This document shows positions 51,705 to 58,600 of a stretch of DNA of 64,000 bases, one piece after another. The DNA comes from CAMEGH01 sp052103595. Lineage in GTDB: Bacteria > Patescibacteriota > Saccharimonadia > Saccharimonadales > Saccharimonadaceae. Position 1 is the first letter of the stretch. Each line of letters begins with the position of its first letter. Below the pieces are notes generated by a model, which saw nothing but the letters and a program-made list of their open reading frames with translations, had not been told where the DNA came from and searched no databases. The stretch spans positions 62,001 through 126,000 of the forward strand of contig JBQEKC010000002.1 of assembly GCA_052103595.1 (NCBI GenBank). Direction: 5' to 3'. The translations under genes and the position numbers were made by a program.

Positions 51705-52304
51705 ATGGACACAATAGCGCAAAAACAGCAGTTTTATCAATCACTTCATCACACACTTGAAGCCTACCTTCAGCAATTCCCTGACGAAAAAGATCGTCTT
51801 CGCGAGCTCACTACGCATGCAAACAACCCTGATATTGACCTTCGTCTTCGCAGTACCATTCCGCAAGGACACCTTTGCGCCAGCGGCATTTTAGTTTTGC
51901 CAAATAAAAAGATTTTGATGTTAAAGCATAAAGCGCTCGGTATTTGGGTAGTGCCTGGCGGCCACTATGACCTTACCGATCAAACGTTGGCCGATACTGC
52001 CATTCGCGAAACGACTGAAGAAACGTCTCTACGGGGAGTCCGCCTCCACCCCTGGCACGAAGCCTCTGGCATTCCACTTGATATCGACACGCACCCTATT
52101 CCAGAACGAAAAGAAAAAAACGAAGGCCCGCACCAACATTTTGATTTTCGCTACCTGCTAACGCTCGACAACCCCGACGAGTTGCTGTCGCAACTTACCC
52201 TCGATACGAATGAAGTGCTTGATTTTAAGCTTTTTTCACCAGAAGAAATCGACCCAAATAGCAGTATTGCGCCAGCCTTACGCAAACTAACTATAGCCCT
52301 ATAG
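51705..52304 (+). CDS. Nudix hydrolase
   Basis: A 199-aa pyrophosphohydrolase-type protein. The Nudix box (about residues 86-108) is GGHYDLTDQTLADTAIRETT followed by EETSL: the REx2EE core is intact, but the first Glu is Asp and the usual Gly after EE is replaced (Thr-Ser), so it is a diverged member. The N-terminal 50 aa are helical. Substrate unknown. TAAGCT ends 6 nt before the ATG (leaderless). It overlaps the convergent 52299 gene by 6 nt. Confidence 0.85.
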   Translation: MDTIAQKQQFYQSLHHTLEAYLQQFPDEKDRLRELTTHANNPDIDLRLRSTIPQGHLCASGILVLPNKKILMLKHKALGIWVVPGGHYDLTDQTLADTAIRETTEETSLRGVRLHPWHEASGIPLDIDTHPIPERKEKNEGPHQHFDFRYLLTLDNPDELLSQLTLDTNEVLDFKLFSPEEIDPNSSIAPALRKLTIAL

Positions 52305-53606
52305 CGCTTTCGCCTCTTCGTAATATTGAGCAAAATGCTCTTTCAAGAACTTTGGAAAGAGCGCATTAGCCGGACAAACTACTTTATAGATAGAATGTAA
52401 TTCAGCAGTACCTTGCGTTGCATCATAATTTTTAAACTGTCCAATATTTGCGTTAAACAGTTTGAAGTCCTTGGATGCTTTGTCGATACCATCGTTAATC
52501 ATCTCACTATTCAGCTCTTCAATATTTGCGCCTGTTTCAATCAGATTTGCCGCTACGCCAGGTAGCACATTATTCGCCATAGCGCGCAAAAGTTTAGGAT
52601 TTGGCGCCAACTCAACTTCTCCCCCTTCCTTGTAAAGTGGGACAAATATCTCGCTAAAATTCCTCAAATCGCCACCCGCTCTCTCTGGGTGTGCTTCAAG
52701 GTATTTTTCTGAAAAAGCGACGAGTGACTCTTGCGTACGAATCATCGCTGCCTGAATAGCCGGATCTTCCACGATATCACCCGCCAAAGATAACTCTTGT
52801 TCACTATACGGGCGACTTTGTATATCATACACTCGAACGAGCCCTTCAATATCTTCCTGTTGAAGCTCGATTGCGACGTCATTTTGATCATCGGTCAAAA
52901 AATCTGGATAAAAGCTCTTTTTTGCCATATGAGGCTTCACAGCCTCGTCACCACGTTTGTCGCTCATATAATGTTCGTCTATATATTGTATATGTGCTGG
53001 AACCTCAGTATTGATAAACTCAGCAAAAGCATACCTCGCCGCCTCTGAGGGTGAAATAGCTTCTTTTACAGCTGTCGCTCTCGCTTTACTATCAATAGAC
53101 GCGAGACCCTTGCTTAACAGTTCAGTTACAATCGTGGTGGCATGCGCAGGGTTTAGGCCAAGCTCTTGATGATACGCGTCAATAGCATCCAAAACACTTC
53201 GCGGTATCGATTCAGGCGTATACTCTTGTTCGATTCTATTCTTAATCTCTTCGTAGCTTCTTTCAGGGCTAATCGCAAAGTAATCCTCTAATTCAAAGCC
53301 AGGCTTTGCGCCATATTCTGGGGTGACATACTGCGCCCTCTCCCAATAACGATCTTTCATTTCGATCAGTGCACTATTATCATGAGCTTGCTCTGTGTCG
53401 CCTGTAAAAACCGGAGAAATATCCTTACGAATCGCAGCAGTTGCAAGCTTCACCTCTTTTGGATCAGGCGAGTGCCTCCCCTCTTCCGAGGCGTGGCGCG
53501 CCGTCCTCTTGTCCCCTAGCTCCTTGAAATACTCAGAATTTGGCTCACGAACTGCTTGTTCGCTAGGGCATGTCTTAGTGTGCTCGAAGTGTTTCACTTT
53601 TGTCAT
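52299..53606 (-). CDS. Orphan protein, unknown function
   Basis: A 435-aa soluble, Glu/Ala-rich, mostly helical protein not recognised. The first 60 residues are charged and disordered (SEQAVREPNSEYFKELGDKR); no signal peptide, membrane helix or motif is apparent. It begins after a 35-nt A-rich leader without a Shine-Dalgarno sequence, behind a consensus promoter (TTGACA-N17-TATATT), as for the 3539 and 61160 orphans. Codon use is AT-leaning. Only loose similarity in style to the 50407 protein (helical, charged). Confidence 0.8.
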   Translation of the reverse strand: MTKVKHFEHTKTCPSEQAVREPNSEYFKELGDKRTARHASEEGRHSPDPKEVKLATAAIRKDISPVFTGDTEQAHDNSALIEMKDRYWERAQYVTPEYGAKPGFELEDYFAISPERSYEEIKNRIEQEYTPESIPRSVLDAIDAYHQELGLNPAHATTIVTELLSKGLASIDSKARATAVKEAISPSEAARYAFAEFINTEVPAHIQYIDEHYMSDKRGDEAVKPHMAKKSFYPDFLTDDQNDVAIELQQEDIEGLVRVYDIQSRPYSEQELSLAGDIVEDPAIQAAMIRTQESLVAFSEKYLEAHPERAGGDLRNFSEIFVPLYKEGGEVELAPNPKLLRAMANNVLPGVAANLIETGANIEELNSEMINDGIDKASKDFKLFNANIGQFKNYDATQGTAELHSIYKVVCPANALFPKFLKEHFAQYYEEAKAL

Positions 53607-53642
53607 TCTTGGTTTTTATTTTATTCAGGTTTTTATAATATT

Positions 53643-53671
53643 AATATAACATGTGATTTGCATTTTGTCAA
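53643..53671 (-). promoter_or_regulatory. Class B promoter of the 435-aa orphan
   Basis: TTGACA (53666-53671), 17-bp spacer, TATATT (53643-53648), directly after the terminator of the preceding gene. Confidence 0.75.
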
Positions 53672-53674
53672 TAT

Positions 53675-53711
53675 AGAAAATATCCGACAAGAGTCTTTCT
53701 TGTCGGATATT
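53675..53711 (-). terminator. Terminator of the 84-aa-frame gene
   Basis: Perfect stem AATATCCGACAAG/CTTGTCGGATATT (53679-53691 with 53699-53711), then TTTTCTAT on the minus strand. Confidence 0.85.
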
Positions 53712-53733
53712 CGGTAAGTCTTGTTTGCACAGC

Positions 53734-53940
53734 TTATGAGTTCATCGAGTCAAAAAAAGCTTGACGCTTCTTCTCTGTGTCATCTTTCGCTTTGCGCAAA
53801 GCATCGTTTGCTCTTTCTGCACGTTGCTCAAGTTCACTTTCCGTCTCCTTAGCTTCAAGCCAGGCGCGCTGACGAGCTACTGAAGCGGATTCTCGACCAT
53901 CTCGGTGCGTTGCTGACATCTTAGACATCAACCCTTTCAT
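53734..53940 (-). CDS. Small coiled-coil-like protein
   Basis: A basic/acidic, strongly helical protein of about 68 aa (84 if started at the upstream GTG 53988) with heptad-like charged repeats (ETESELEQRAERANDALRKAKDDTEKKRQ). No family recognised. The promoter at 53979-54007 covers the upstream GTG, so I use ATG 53940; ATGs at 53928 or 53919 are also possible. It ends with a strong terminator. Confidence 0.65.
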   Translation of the reverse strand: MKGLMSKMSATHRDGRESASVARQRAWLEAKETESELEQRAERANDALRKAKDDTEKKRQAFFDSMNS

Positions 53941-53978
53941 AATAGATTTGAGTACCGAATACACATGAGTGCTTTCTA

Positions 53979-54007
53979 ATTCTCTCACAAAACGACGCTT
54001 TTGTCAA
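53979..54007 (-). promoter_or_regulatory. Promoter of the small coiled-coil gene
   Basis: TTGACA (54002-54007), 17-bp spacer ending TGTGA, GAGAAT (53979-53984). Back to back with the plus-strand promoter at 54019. Confidence 0.6.
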
Positions 54008-54018
54008 TACAAAGAACA

Positions 54019-54047
54019 TTGACCGTGTACATTATTTATAATATTGT
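54019..54047 (+). promoter_or_regulatory. Promoter of the 54107 orphan
   Basis: TTGACC (54019-54024), 17-bp spacer, TATTGT (54042-54047). The two divergent -35 elements are only 11 bp apart. Confidence 0.6.
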
Positions 54048-54106
54048 TGTATTGTTATCTTTCCCCGAGATCGCTGCTATACCGGCAGACGAAGGAAGAG
54101 TACCTC

Positions 54107-54379
54107 ATGAAGCACACGTATTGTTTGGTCGGCGATTTCGTATCGTGGCCAACATTCAAGGAGTATCATGCAACACAGCAGCAAAGAGGCGGCGTCGTTT
54201 CCCTGGTGGCACGACGAAAAGGTGCCCCAAAAGACGCGCTCTACCAGTTTAACTTCTGGCCTCACCAGACTGTCCATCCCGCTACTCGCGTCGTTAGCTT
54301 GCAGGTTGTGGGGTCGCTACAGATGGTAGAAATTCATCATCCGCACAGAGGAACACCCTTCTTCAGATTCGAGGAGTGA
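54107..54379 (+). CDS. Small orphan protein, unknown function
   Basis: A 90-aa basic soluble protein, not recognised, with aromatic and His residues (FVSWPTFKEYH, NFWPHQTVHP, EIHHPHRGTPFF). GGAAGAG lies about 8 nt before ATG 54107; the frame is open 21 codons upstream but without a ribosome-binding site. It has its own promoter, a leader of about 55 nt and a terminator. Stop TGA. The protein looks like a compact beta-rich domain. Confidence 0.7.
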   Translation: MKHTYCLVGDFVSWPTFKEYHATQQQRGGVVSLVARRKGAPKDALYQFNFWPHQTVHPATRVVSLQVVGSLQMVEIHHPHRGTPFFRFEE

Positions 54380-54389
54380 TAAAACAAAC

Positions 54390-54420
54390 GCCCAGGCATC
54401 TTGCCTGGGCTTCTTCTTTT
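54390..54420 (+). terminator. Intrinsic terminator
   Basis: Stem GCCCAGGCA/TGCCTGGGC (54390-54398 with 54402-54410), then TTCTTCTTTTT. Confidence 0.9.
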
Positions 54421-54421
54421 T

Positions 54422-55717
54422 CTACGACTGTTGAGTAAGTTCTCGCACTACGTCGCTATCGTTCCACGGTAGCTTCTCACCCTTCACAATGCGAAATTGT
54501 TCGTGCCCCATACCTGTGATCAGGATAATATCCCCTTTTACTGCCACATCGAGTGCTTTTTTGATAGCTTCTTTTCGATCGGGCACTTCGGTAGTTTTTG
54601 CGCTACCACCAGCTTTTTCAATCCCTTCGTAGATATGGCGACGAATCGCGTTTGGATCTTCGTTGTAACTTTCTTCATCGGTCAGAACGATACGATCTGC
54701 CAAGCGAGCAGCAATTTCACCCATAATTGGGCGCTTAATCGCATCGCGATCACCACAAGCGCCAAAGACCAAAATAACACGGTTTTTTGAAAGTTCTTTT
54801 GCCGTTGTGAGCAGCTTTTCAAGCGCATCAGGCGTGTGAGCGTAATCTACCACGACGTCATAAGCAAGCCCTTCGGCGACACGCTCAAAGCGACCAGGAA
54901 TCGCCTCTACATCAGCGGCGCCGGCAATAATATCTTGTGTGTTAACGCCAAGCAAGTAGCAAACACTCGCAGCCGCGGTCATGTTGGCGATGTTAAATTC
55001 ACCTGGAAGGTGTGTTGCCATCTCGAGTTCCGTTTGGTGATCAAACACAACCGTGGCTTCGCTCCCCTTCTTGAACAGCTTAGTTTTTGTAATTTTTGCC
55101 TCGGCTTCGTCGTGTGTACCATAGGTCATTTTTTGTTCGCTGGCAGTGAATTTGTCGAAGTACTCAAACCACTCATCGTCTCGGTTAAGTACAATGTAGC
55201 GTGGTTCCTGTGAAAACAACTTACCCTTCGCAGCAGCGTAATTTTCCATTGTCTTGTGGTAATCGAGGTGATCTTGTGTAAGGTTTGTCATCACCGCAGC
55301 TTCAATTGGTACACCATCAAGCTTATGTTGATGAAGCGCGTGGCTGGTAATTTCTAGCACCACAAAATCAACCTTAGCCTTGCGAGCATCAGCAAAGAAT
55401 TGCTGCATACGAGCAGTCGTTGCCACGGTAGCATTAAGGTCGTTCAGTTTTGTTTCGCCAACCACTTCAATCAACGCGGTTGTGAACATAGCAGTTTTGT
55501 GGCCAGCCTGCTTTAAGATTTGGTTAATATAGCAACAGGTAGTAGTTTTGCCGTTTGTTCCTGTAACGGCGATGACACGAAGGCCTTTTGCCGGATTACC
55601 ATATCGTGCTGACACCGCTTTCACGCGAGTTTTTCGATATGATTCCTCGATTGAACGAACCGCTCCAGACGGAAGCGTTTCTCTTACCCCTTTTGCCAAC
55701 TTTTGCTTTATACCCAT
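54422..55717 (-). CDS. Mur ligase family protein (MurE-like, without UDP-binding domain)
   Basis: A 431-aa ATP-dependent ligase. Central domain: P-loop VTGTNGKTTT (51-60), EITSHALHQHKLDG, MTNLTQDHLDYH, and HLPGEFNIAN. C-terminal domain: VVVDYAHTPDALEKLL, FGACGDRDAIKRP, and LTDEESYNEDP where MurE has the amino-acid selecting DNPR-type motif. Only about 47 residues precede the P-loop, while MurE has about 100, so the UDP-MurNAc-binding domain 1 is missing. I infer a MurE relative that may use another acceptor or a truncated MurE. TACTAT ends 9 nt before the ATG. Confidence 0.85.
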   Translation of the reverse strand: MGIKQKLAKGVRETLPSGAVRSIEESYRKTRVKAVSARYGNPAKGLRVIAVTGTNGKTTTCCYINQILKQAGHKTAMFTTALIEVVGETKLNDLNATVATTARMQQFFADARKAKVDFVVLEITSHALHQHKLDGVPIEAAVMTNLTQDHLDYHKTMENYAAAKGKLFSQEPRYIVLNRDDEWFEYFDKFTASEQKMTYGTHDEAEAKITKTKLFKKGSEATVVFDHQTELEMATHLPGEFNIANMTAAASVCYLLGVNTQDIIAGAADVEAIPGRFERVAEGLAYDVVVDYAHTPDALEKLLTTAKELSKNRVILVFGACGDRDAIKRPIMGEIAARLADRIVLTDEESYNEDPNAIRRHIYEGIEKAGGSAKTTEVPDRKEAIKKALDVAVKGDIILITGMGHEQFRIVKGEKLPWNDSDVVRELTQQS

Positions 55718-55798
55718 AGTAGTTCTATAGTACCACTAAACCGCTTCGTTGAGTACCATGCCAGTCTCAAAACCGACGAAGTTGCATGCAAGGTAGTA

Positions 55799-55827
55799 TT
55801 GACTTAAGAATGATTATATAGTAAGAT
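55799..55827 (+). promoter_or_regulatory. Promoter of the secreted orphan
   Basis: TTGACT (55799-55804), a 17-bp spacer, TAAGAT (55822-55827). The leader of about 85 nt starts with a small CATC/GATG hairpin and ends in AAGGAG. Confidence 0.7.
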
Positions 55828-55918
55828 ATGTCTATTCTGTGTCATCAATGATGCTCTATCGAACTGTGACCAGATACACCTTCTTTCACCGTTTGACCTA
55901 CCGCAAGGAGTTAATGGT

Positions 55919-56332
55919 ATGTCCGAAAATGCAGCTTTTCCAGCAGCCCTCTTGATGTGTGCAGCCGCCTTCGTCATGGTTATAGGAGGCTTGGATGCCG
56001 AACCAGTCGATCTGACGCCTGACAAAAGCTTCGCCGCCAACCCAGACGGATGCCCGAAGGACTACGACACGACTCCGGTCTACTCGAGCGATTCTGCCGA
56101 CGTCGGCCAAAGTTGGGTCTCCGTTGAGACCGACCGTCCCAATGACAAAGATAATGGCAGCATCACGTTGAACACCTCTGATGCCCCGAGCGAAATTAAG
56201 GAAGTCATGGTCTACAACGTGGCGAACGAAATGCTGTTCGATACCTCTGTCGAAGCCGGCGATTCGTATCGACTCTACATGAAGGACTGGCTCGAAATCA
56301 GAGATATTTACCTCTGCACCAAGCCTGCCTAG
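55919..56332 (+). CDS. Secreted or membrane-anchored orphan protein
   Basis: A 137-aa protein with an N-terminal hydrophobic helix (FPAALLMCAAAFVMVIGGL), preceded by few charges, then an acidic beta-rich domain with one Cys near the start (DGCPKDY) and one near the end (IYLC) that could form a disulfide. Exported or anchored outside the membrane by inference. ATG 55919 has AAGGAG 8 nt upstream; another ATG in a different frame lies 3 nt after the site. GC-rich compared with neighbours. Family not recognised. Confidence 0.75.
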   Translation: MSENAAFPAALLMCAAAFVMVIGGLDAEPVDLTPDKSFAANPDGCPKDYDTTPVYSSDSADVGQSWVSVETDRPNDKDNGSITLNTSDAPSEIKEVMVYNVANEMLFDTSVEAGDSYRLYMKDWLEIRDIYLCTKPA

Positions 56333-56396
56333 CAACCCGGGAAGGAGGGTGTGGGGAGAAAGTTTTTATGCTTTCCCCCACTATCCCAGCTCACTC

Positions 56397-56422
56397 ACTC
56401 TCACCAATGCGTGAGAGTTTTC
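56397..56422 (+). terminator. Intrinsic terminator
   Basis: Stem ACTCTCAC/GTGAGAGT (56397-56404 with 56411-56418), then TTTTC. A weaker GTGGGG...CCCCAC hairpin lies just upstream (56351-56381). Confidence 0.8.
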
Positions 56423-56468
56423 ATTTGGCACGACGCAGTACCGTTAAAGTGGTATAATAAAACTACTC

Positions 56469-57536
56469 ATGAAGATTTTGGGAATCGAGAGCAGTTGTGA
56501 CGAAACAGCCGCCGCTATCGTTGAAGATGGCGAGCGTTTGCTGAGCAATGTCGTACATACACAAATTGATATCCACGCACAATACGGAGGTGTCGTGCCA
56601 GAAGTTGCCGCACGCAGCCACGTTGAAGTGGTCAATCCTGTTGTTGCAAAAGCGCTCGAACAGGCCAACCTTACTTGGGATGATATTGACGCCATTGCCG
56701 TCACCTATGCGCCGGGGCTATCTGGTTCGCTGTTAATTGGCGCGCTCACTGCTAAAACGCTGGCGTATTTGTTTGATAAGCCACTCTATGCAATTCATCA
56801 TGTTGAAGCGCATGTGTATGCAAATTTTATTACGAGGCAAGACGCCAATCTAAGCCTAAAGCTTCCTTCAAAACAGCCCACCTTCCCCCTCCTCGCCCTC
56901 ATTGTCTCTGGTGGCCACACGCAACTCGTCCTTTTCCGTGATCATGGTGATTACGAACTACTCGGACATACGCAAGATGACGCTGTTGGTGAAGCCTTCG
57001 ATAAAGTAGCAAAAGTTATCGGTCTCCCCTACCCCGGCGGTCCGTCAATCGCTAAAGCCGCCTTATATGGCGATGCGCACAAATACCCGCTACCGAAAGC
57101 CAAGCTCAAAGACCCGTACAACTTTTCGTTCAGTGGCCTTAAAACAGCCGTTCTGCGCGCCGTACAGCACGAAGTAGGTGTGGACTTTACTTTTCCCTCT
57201 CACGAGCTCCCAGCACGTTTAGAAGACGTCACACGCAATGATTTTGCCGCCAGCTTTCAACGTACTGCCATTGAAACGTTAGTGGATAAAACTAAAAAGG
57301 CCTACGACGCCTATCACCCAGCTTCCGTTGTGATTGCTGGTGGCGTCGCGGCCAACCAGGAGTTGCGCCGGCAACTACAGGAGCGCCTTCCGCTCGATAT
57401 CGAATATGCGCCGATGCAACTCTGCACCGACAACGCCGCTATGATTGCCACACTCGCCTATTTCCAGTCGCAGCAGCAACCCCCGATCAGCCCGTTCGAG
57501 CTCGATATTCAACCAAGTTTGAGTATGGTGCGTTAA
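56469..57536 (+). CDS. tsaD: tRNA N6-adenosine threonylcarbamoyltransferase TsaD
   Basis: A 355-aa ASKHA-fold enzyme making t6A37 in ANN-decoding tRNAs. Motifs: LGIESSCDETAAA start, VVPEVAARSHVE, the metal-binding HHVEAHVYA, the VSGGHTQL loop, GEAFDKVAKVIGLPYPGG and the C-terminal GGVAANQELR, plus LCTDNAAMIA. TATAAT (56453-56458) ends 10 nt before the ATG. femX follows 18 nt later on the same transcript. Confidence 0.97.
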   Translation: MKILGIESSCDETAAAIVEDGERLLSNVVHTQIDIHAQYGGVVPEVAARSHVEVVNPVVAKALEQANLTWDDIDAIAVTYAPGLSGSLLIGALTAKTLAYLFDKPLYAIHHVEAHVYANFITRQDANLSLKLPSKQPTFPLLALIVSGGHTQLVLFRDHGDYELLGHTQDDAVGEAFDKVAKVIGLPYPGGPSIAKAALYGDAHKYPLPKAKLKDPYNFSFSGLKTAVLRAVQHEVGVDFTFPSHELPARLEDVTRNDFAASFQRTAIETLVDKTKKAYDAYHPASVVIAGGVAANQELRRQLQERLPLDIEYAPMQLCTDNAAMIATLAYFQSQQQPPISPFELDIQPSLSMVR

Positions 57537-57554
57537 TACATTTCAAGGAGTTTT

Positions 57555-58502
57555 ATGGATATTCATTTTTTACAATCAGCCAATTGGCAAGCGTTTCAGG
57601 AAGCTTTGGGTCGCAAAGTATTCTTTCGCGAAGGTGAAGGGTGGCAATATCGCGCAATTTTAGAGCCCGGGAGCCGTTTAGCGCCACCACGTTTATACTG
57701 CCCGTACGGCCCAACCGCTACGAGTCAACGAGCACTCGCCACCGCCCTTGAATCGCTCAAAGCACTCGCAAAAAGCCTCGATGTTGCTTTTGTGCGTGTC
57801 CAGCCACTTGGCAACGAAGAAGGCACCTTTTCACATGAAAAGCTTGGACTCAAGCAGATTGAATACAGCCAGCCAAGCGATACATGGTGTATCGATCTTA
57901 CGCCGGATGCCGACGATATTGTGGCGCAGATGAAACAAAATAACCGCAGTATTTATCGTAATTATCAAAAGAAAGACCTCACCTATCGCACAAGTGTTGA
58001 TACGAGTGAAATCGATCACCTTCTAACACTTCTTCATGAAACGGCAGAGCGCAATCACATTACCGCCCACAGCGATGATTATTTGCGCACACAGGCGCAA
58101 ACACTTCTTCCGCTCGATGCGGCCACCTTGCACTTTATGGAATACGAAGGCGACGTGATTGCTGCTGCCCTCACCTATCACACTGCCACCACAACGTATT
58201 ACGCACATGCAAGCGCGGCACAAAAGCACAAAAAACTAGCCGCAAGCACGGCGCTGGTTGCCGAAATTATCATGCGCGCCAAGCAAAATGGCCGCACCAC
58301 CTGCGACCTTTATGGCATCACTACTTCAGATGATCCGGCACATTCGTGGGCAGGTTTTACTCGCTTTAAAAAGTCGTTTGGCGGCTATCACAAGCACCTT
58401 TCGGCCACCTACGACCTTCCAATGAAAACTGGCCTCTATCACACGTACAACGCAGCGAAACGCTCGCGAGCACTTTCTCAGCGTTTAAAAAACCTGATCT
58501 AG
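57555..58502 (+). CDS. FemX/FemAB-type peptidyltransferase
   Basis: A 315-aa GNAT-fold enzyme of the FemABX family, which adds amino acids from aminoacyl-tRNA to peptidoglycan precursor stems. Two GNAT-like halves are visible; the segments MKQNNRSIYRNYQKK and YAHASAAQKHKKLAASTALVAEII plus DLYGI and GFTRFKKSFGG are typical. AAGGAG 4 nt before the ATG fixes the start. It is downstream of tsaD in an operon. Which amino acid it adds is unknown. Confidence 0.9.
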   Translation: MDIHFLQSANWQAFQEALGRKVFFREGEGWQYRAILEPGSRLAPPRLYCPYGPTATSQRALATALESLKALAKSLDVAFVRVQPLGNEEGTFSHEKLGLKQIEYSQPSDTWCIDLTPDADDIVAQMKQNNRSIYRNYQKKDLTYRTSVDTSEIDHLLTLLHETAERNHITAHSDDYLRTQAQTLLPLDAATLHFMEYEGDVIAAALTYHTATTTYYAHASAAQKHKKLAASTALVAEIIMRAKQNGRTTCDLYGITTSDDPAHSWAGFTRFKKSFGGYHKHLSATYDLPMKTGLYHTYNAAKRSRALSQRLKNLI

Positions 58503-58504
58503 GC

Positions 58505-58533
58505 TTTATCCACCTCTTAAAAAATGGTATACT
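58505..58533 (+). promoter_or_regulatory. Promoter of valS
   Basis: TTTATC (58505-58510), a 17-bp spacer ending TGG, TATACT (58528-58533). The 60-70-nt leader contains the palindrome TTTTCACGTGAAAA (58564-58577) and a five-codon frame (ATG 58558) over it. Confidence 0.65.
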
Positions 58534-58600
58534 ATTCAAAGAGAATAATAGAGGTAATGACATTTTTCACGTGAAAATTTAAGACATTAAGGCGCAACAT

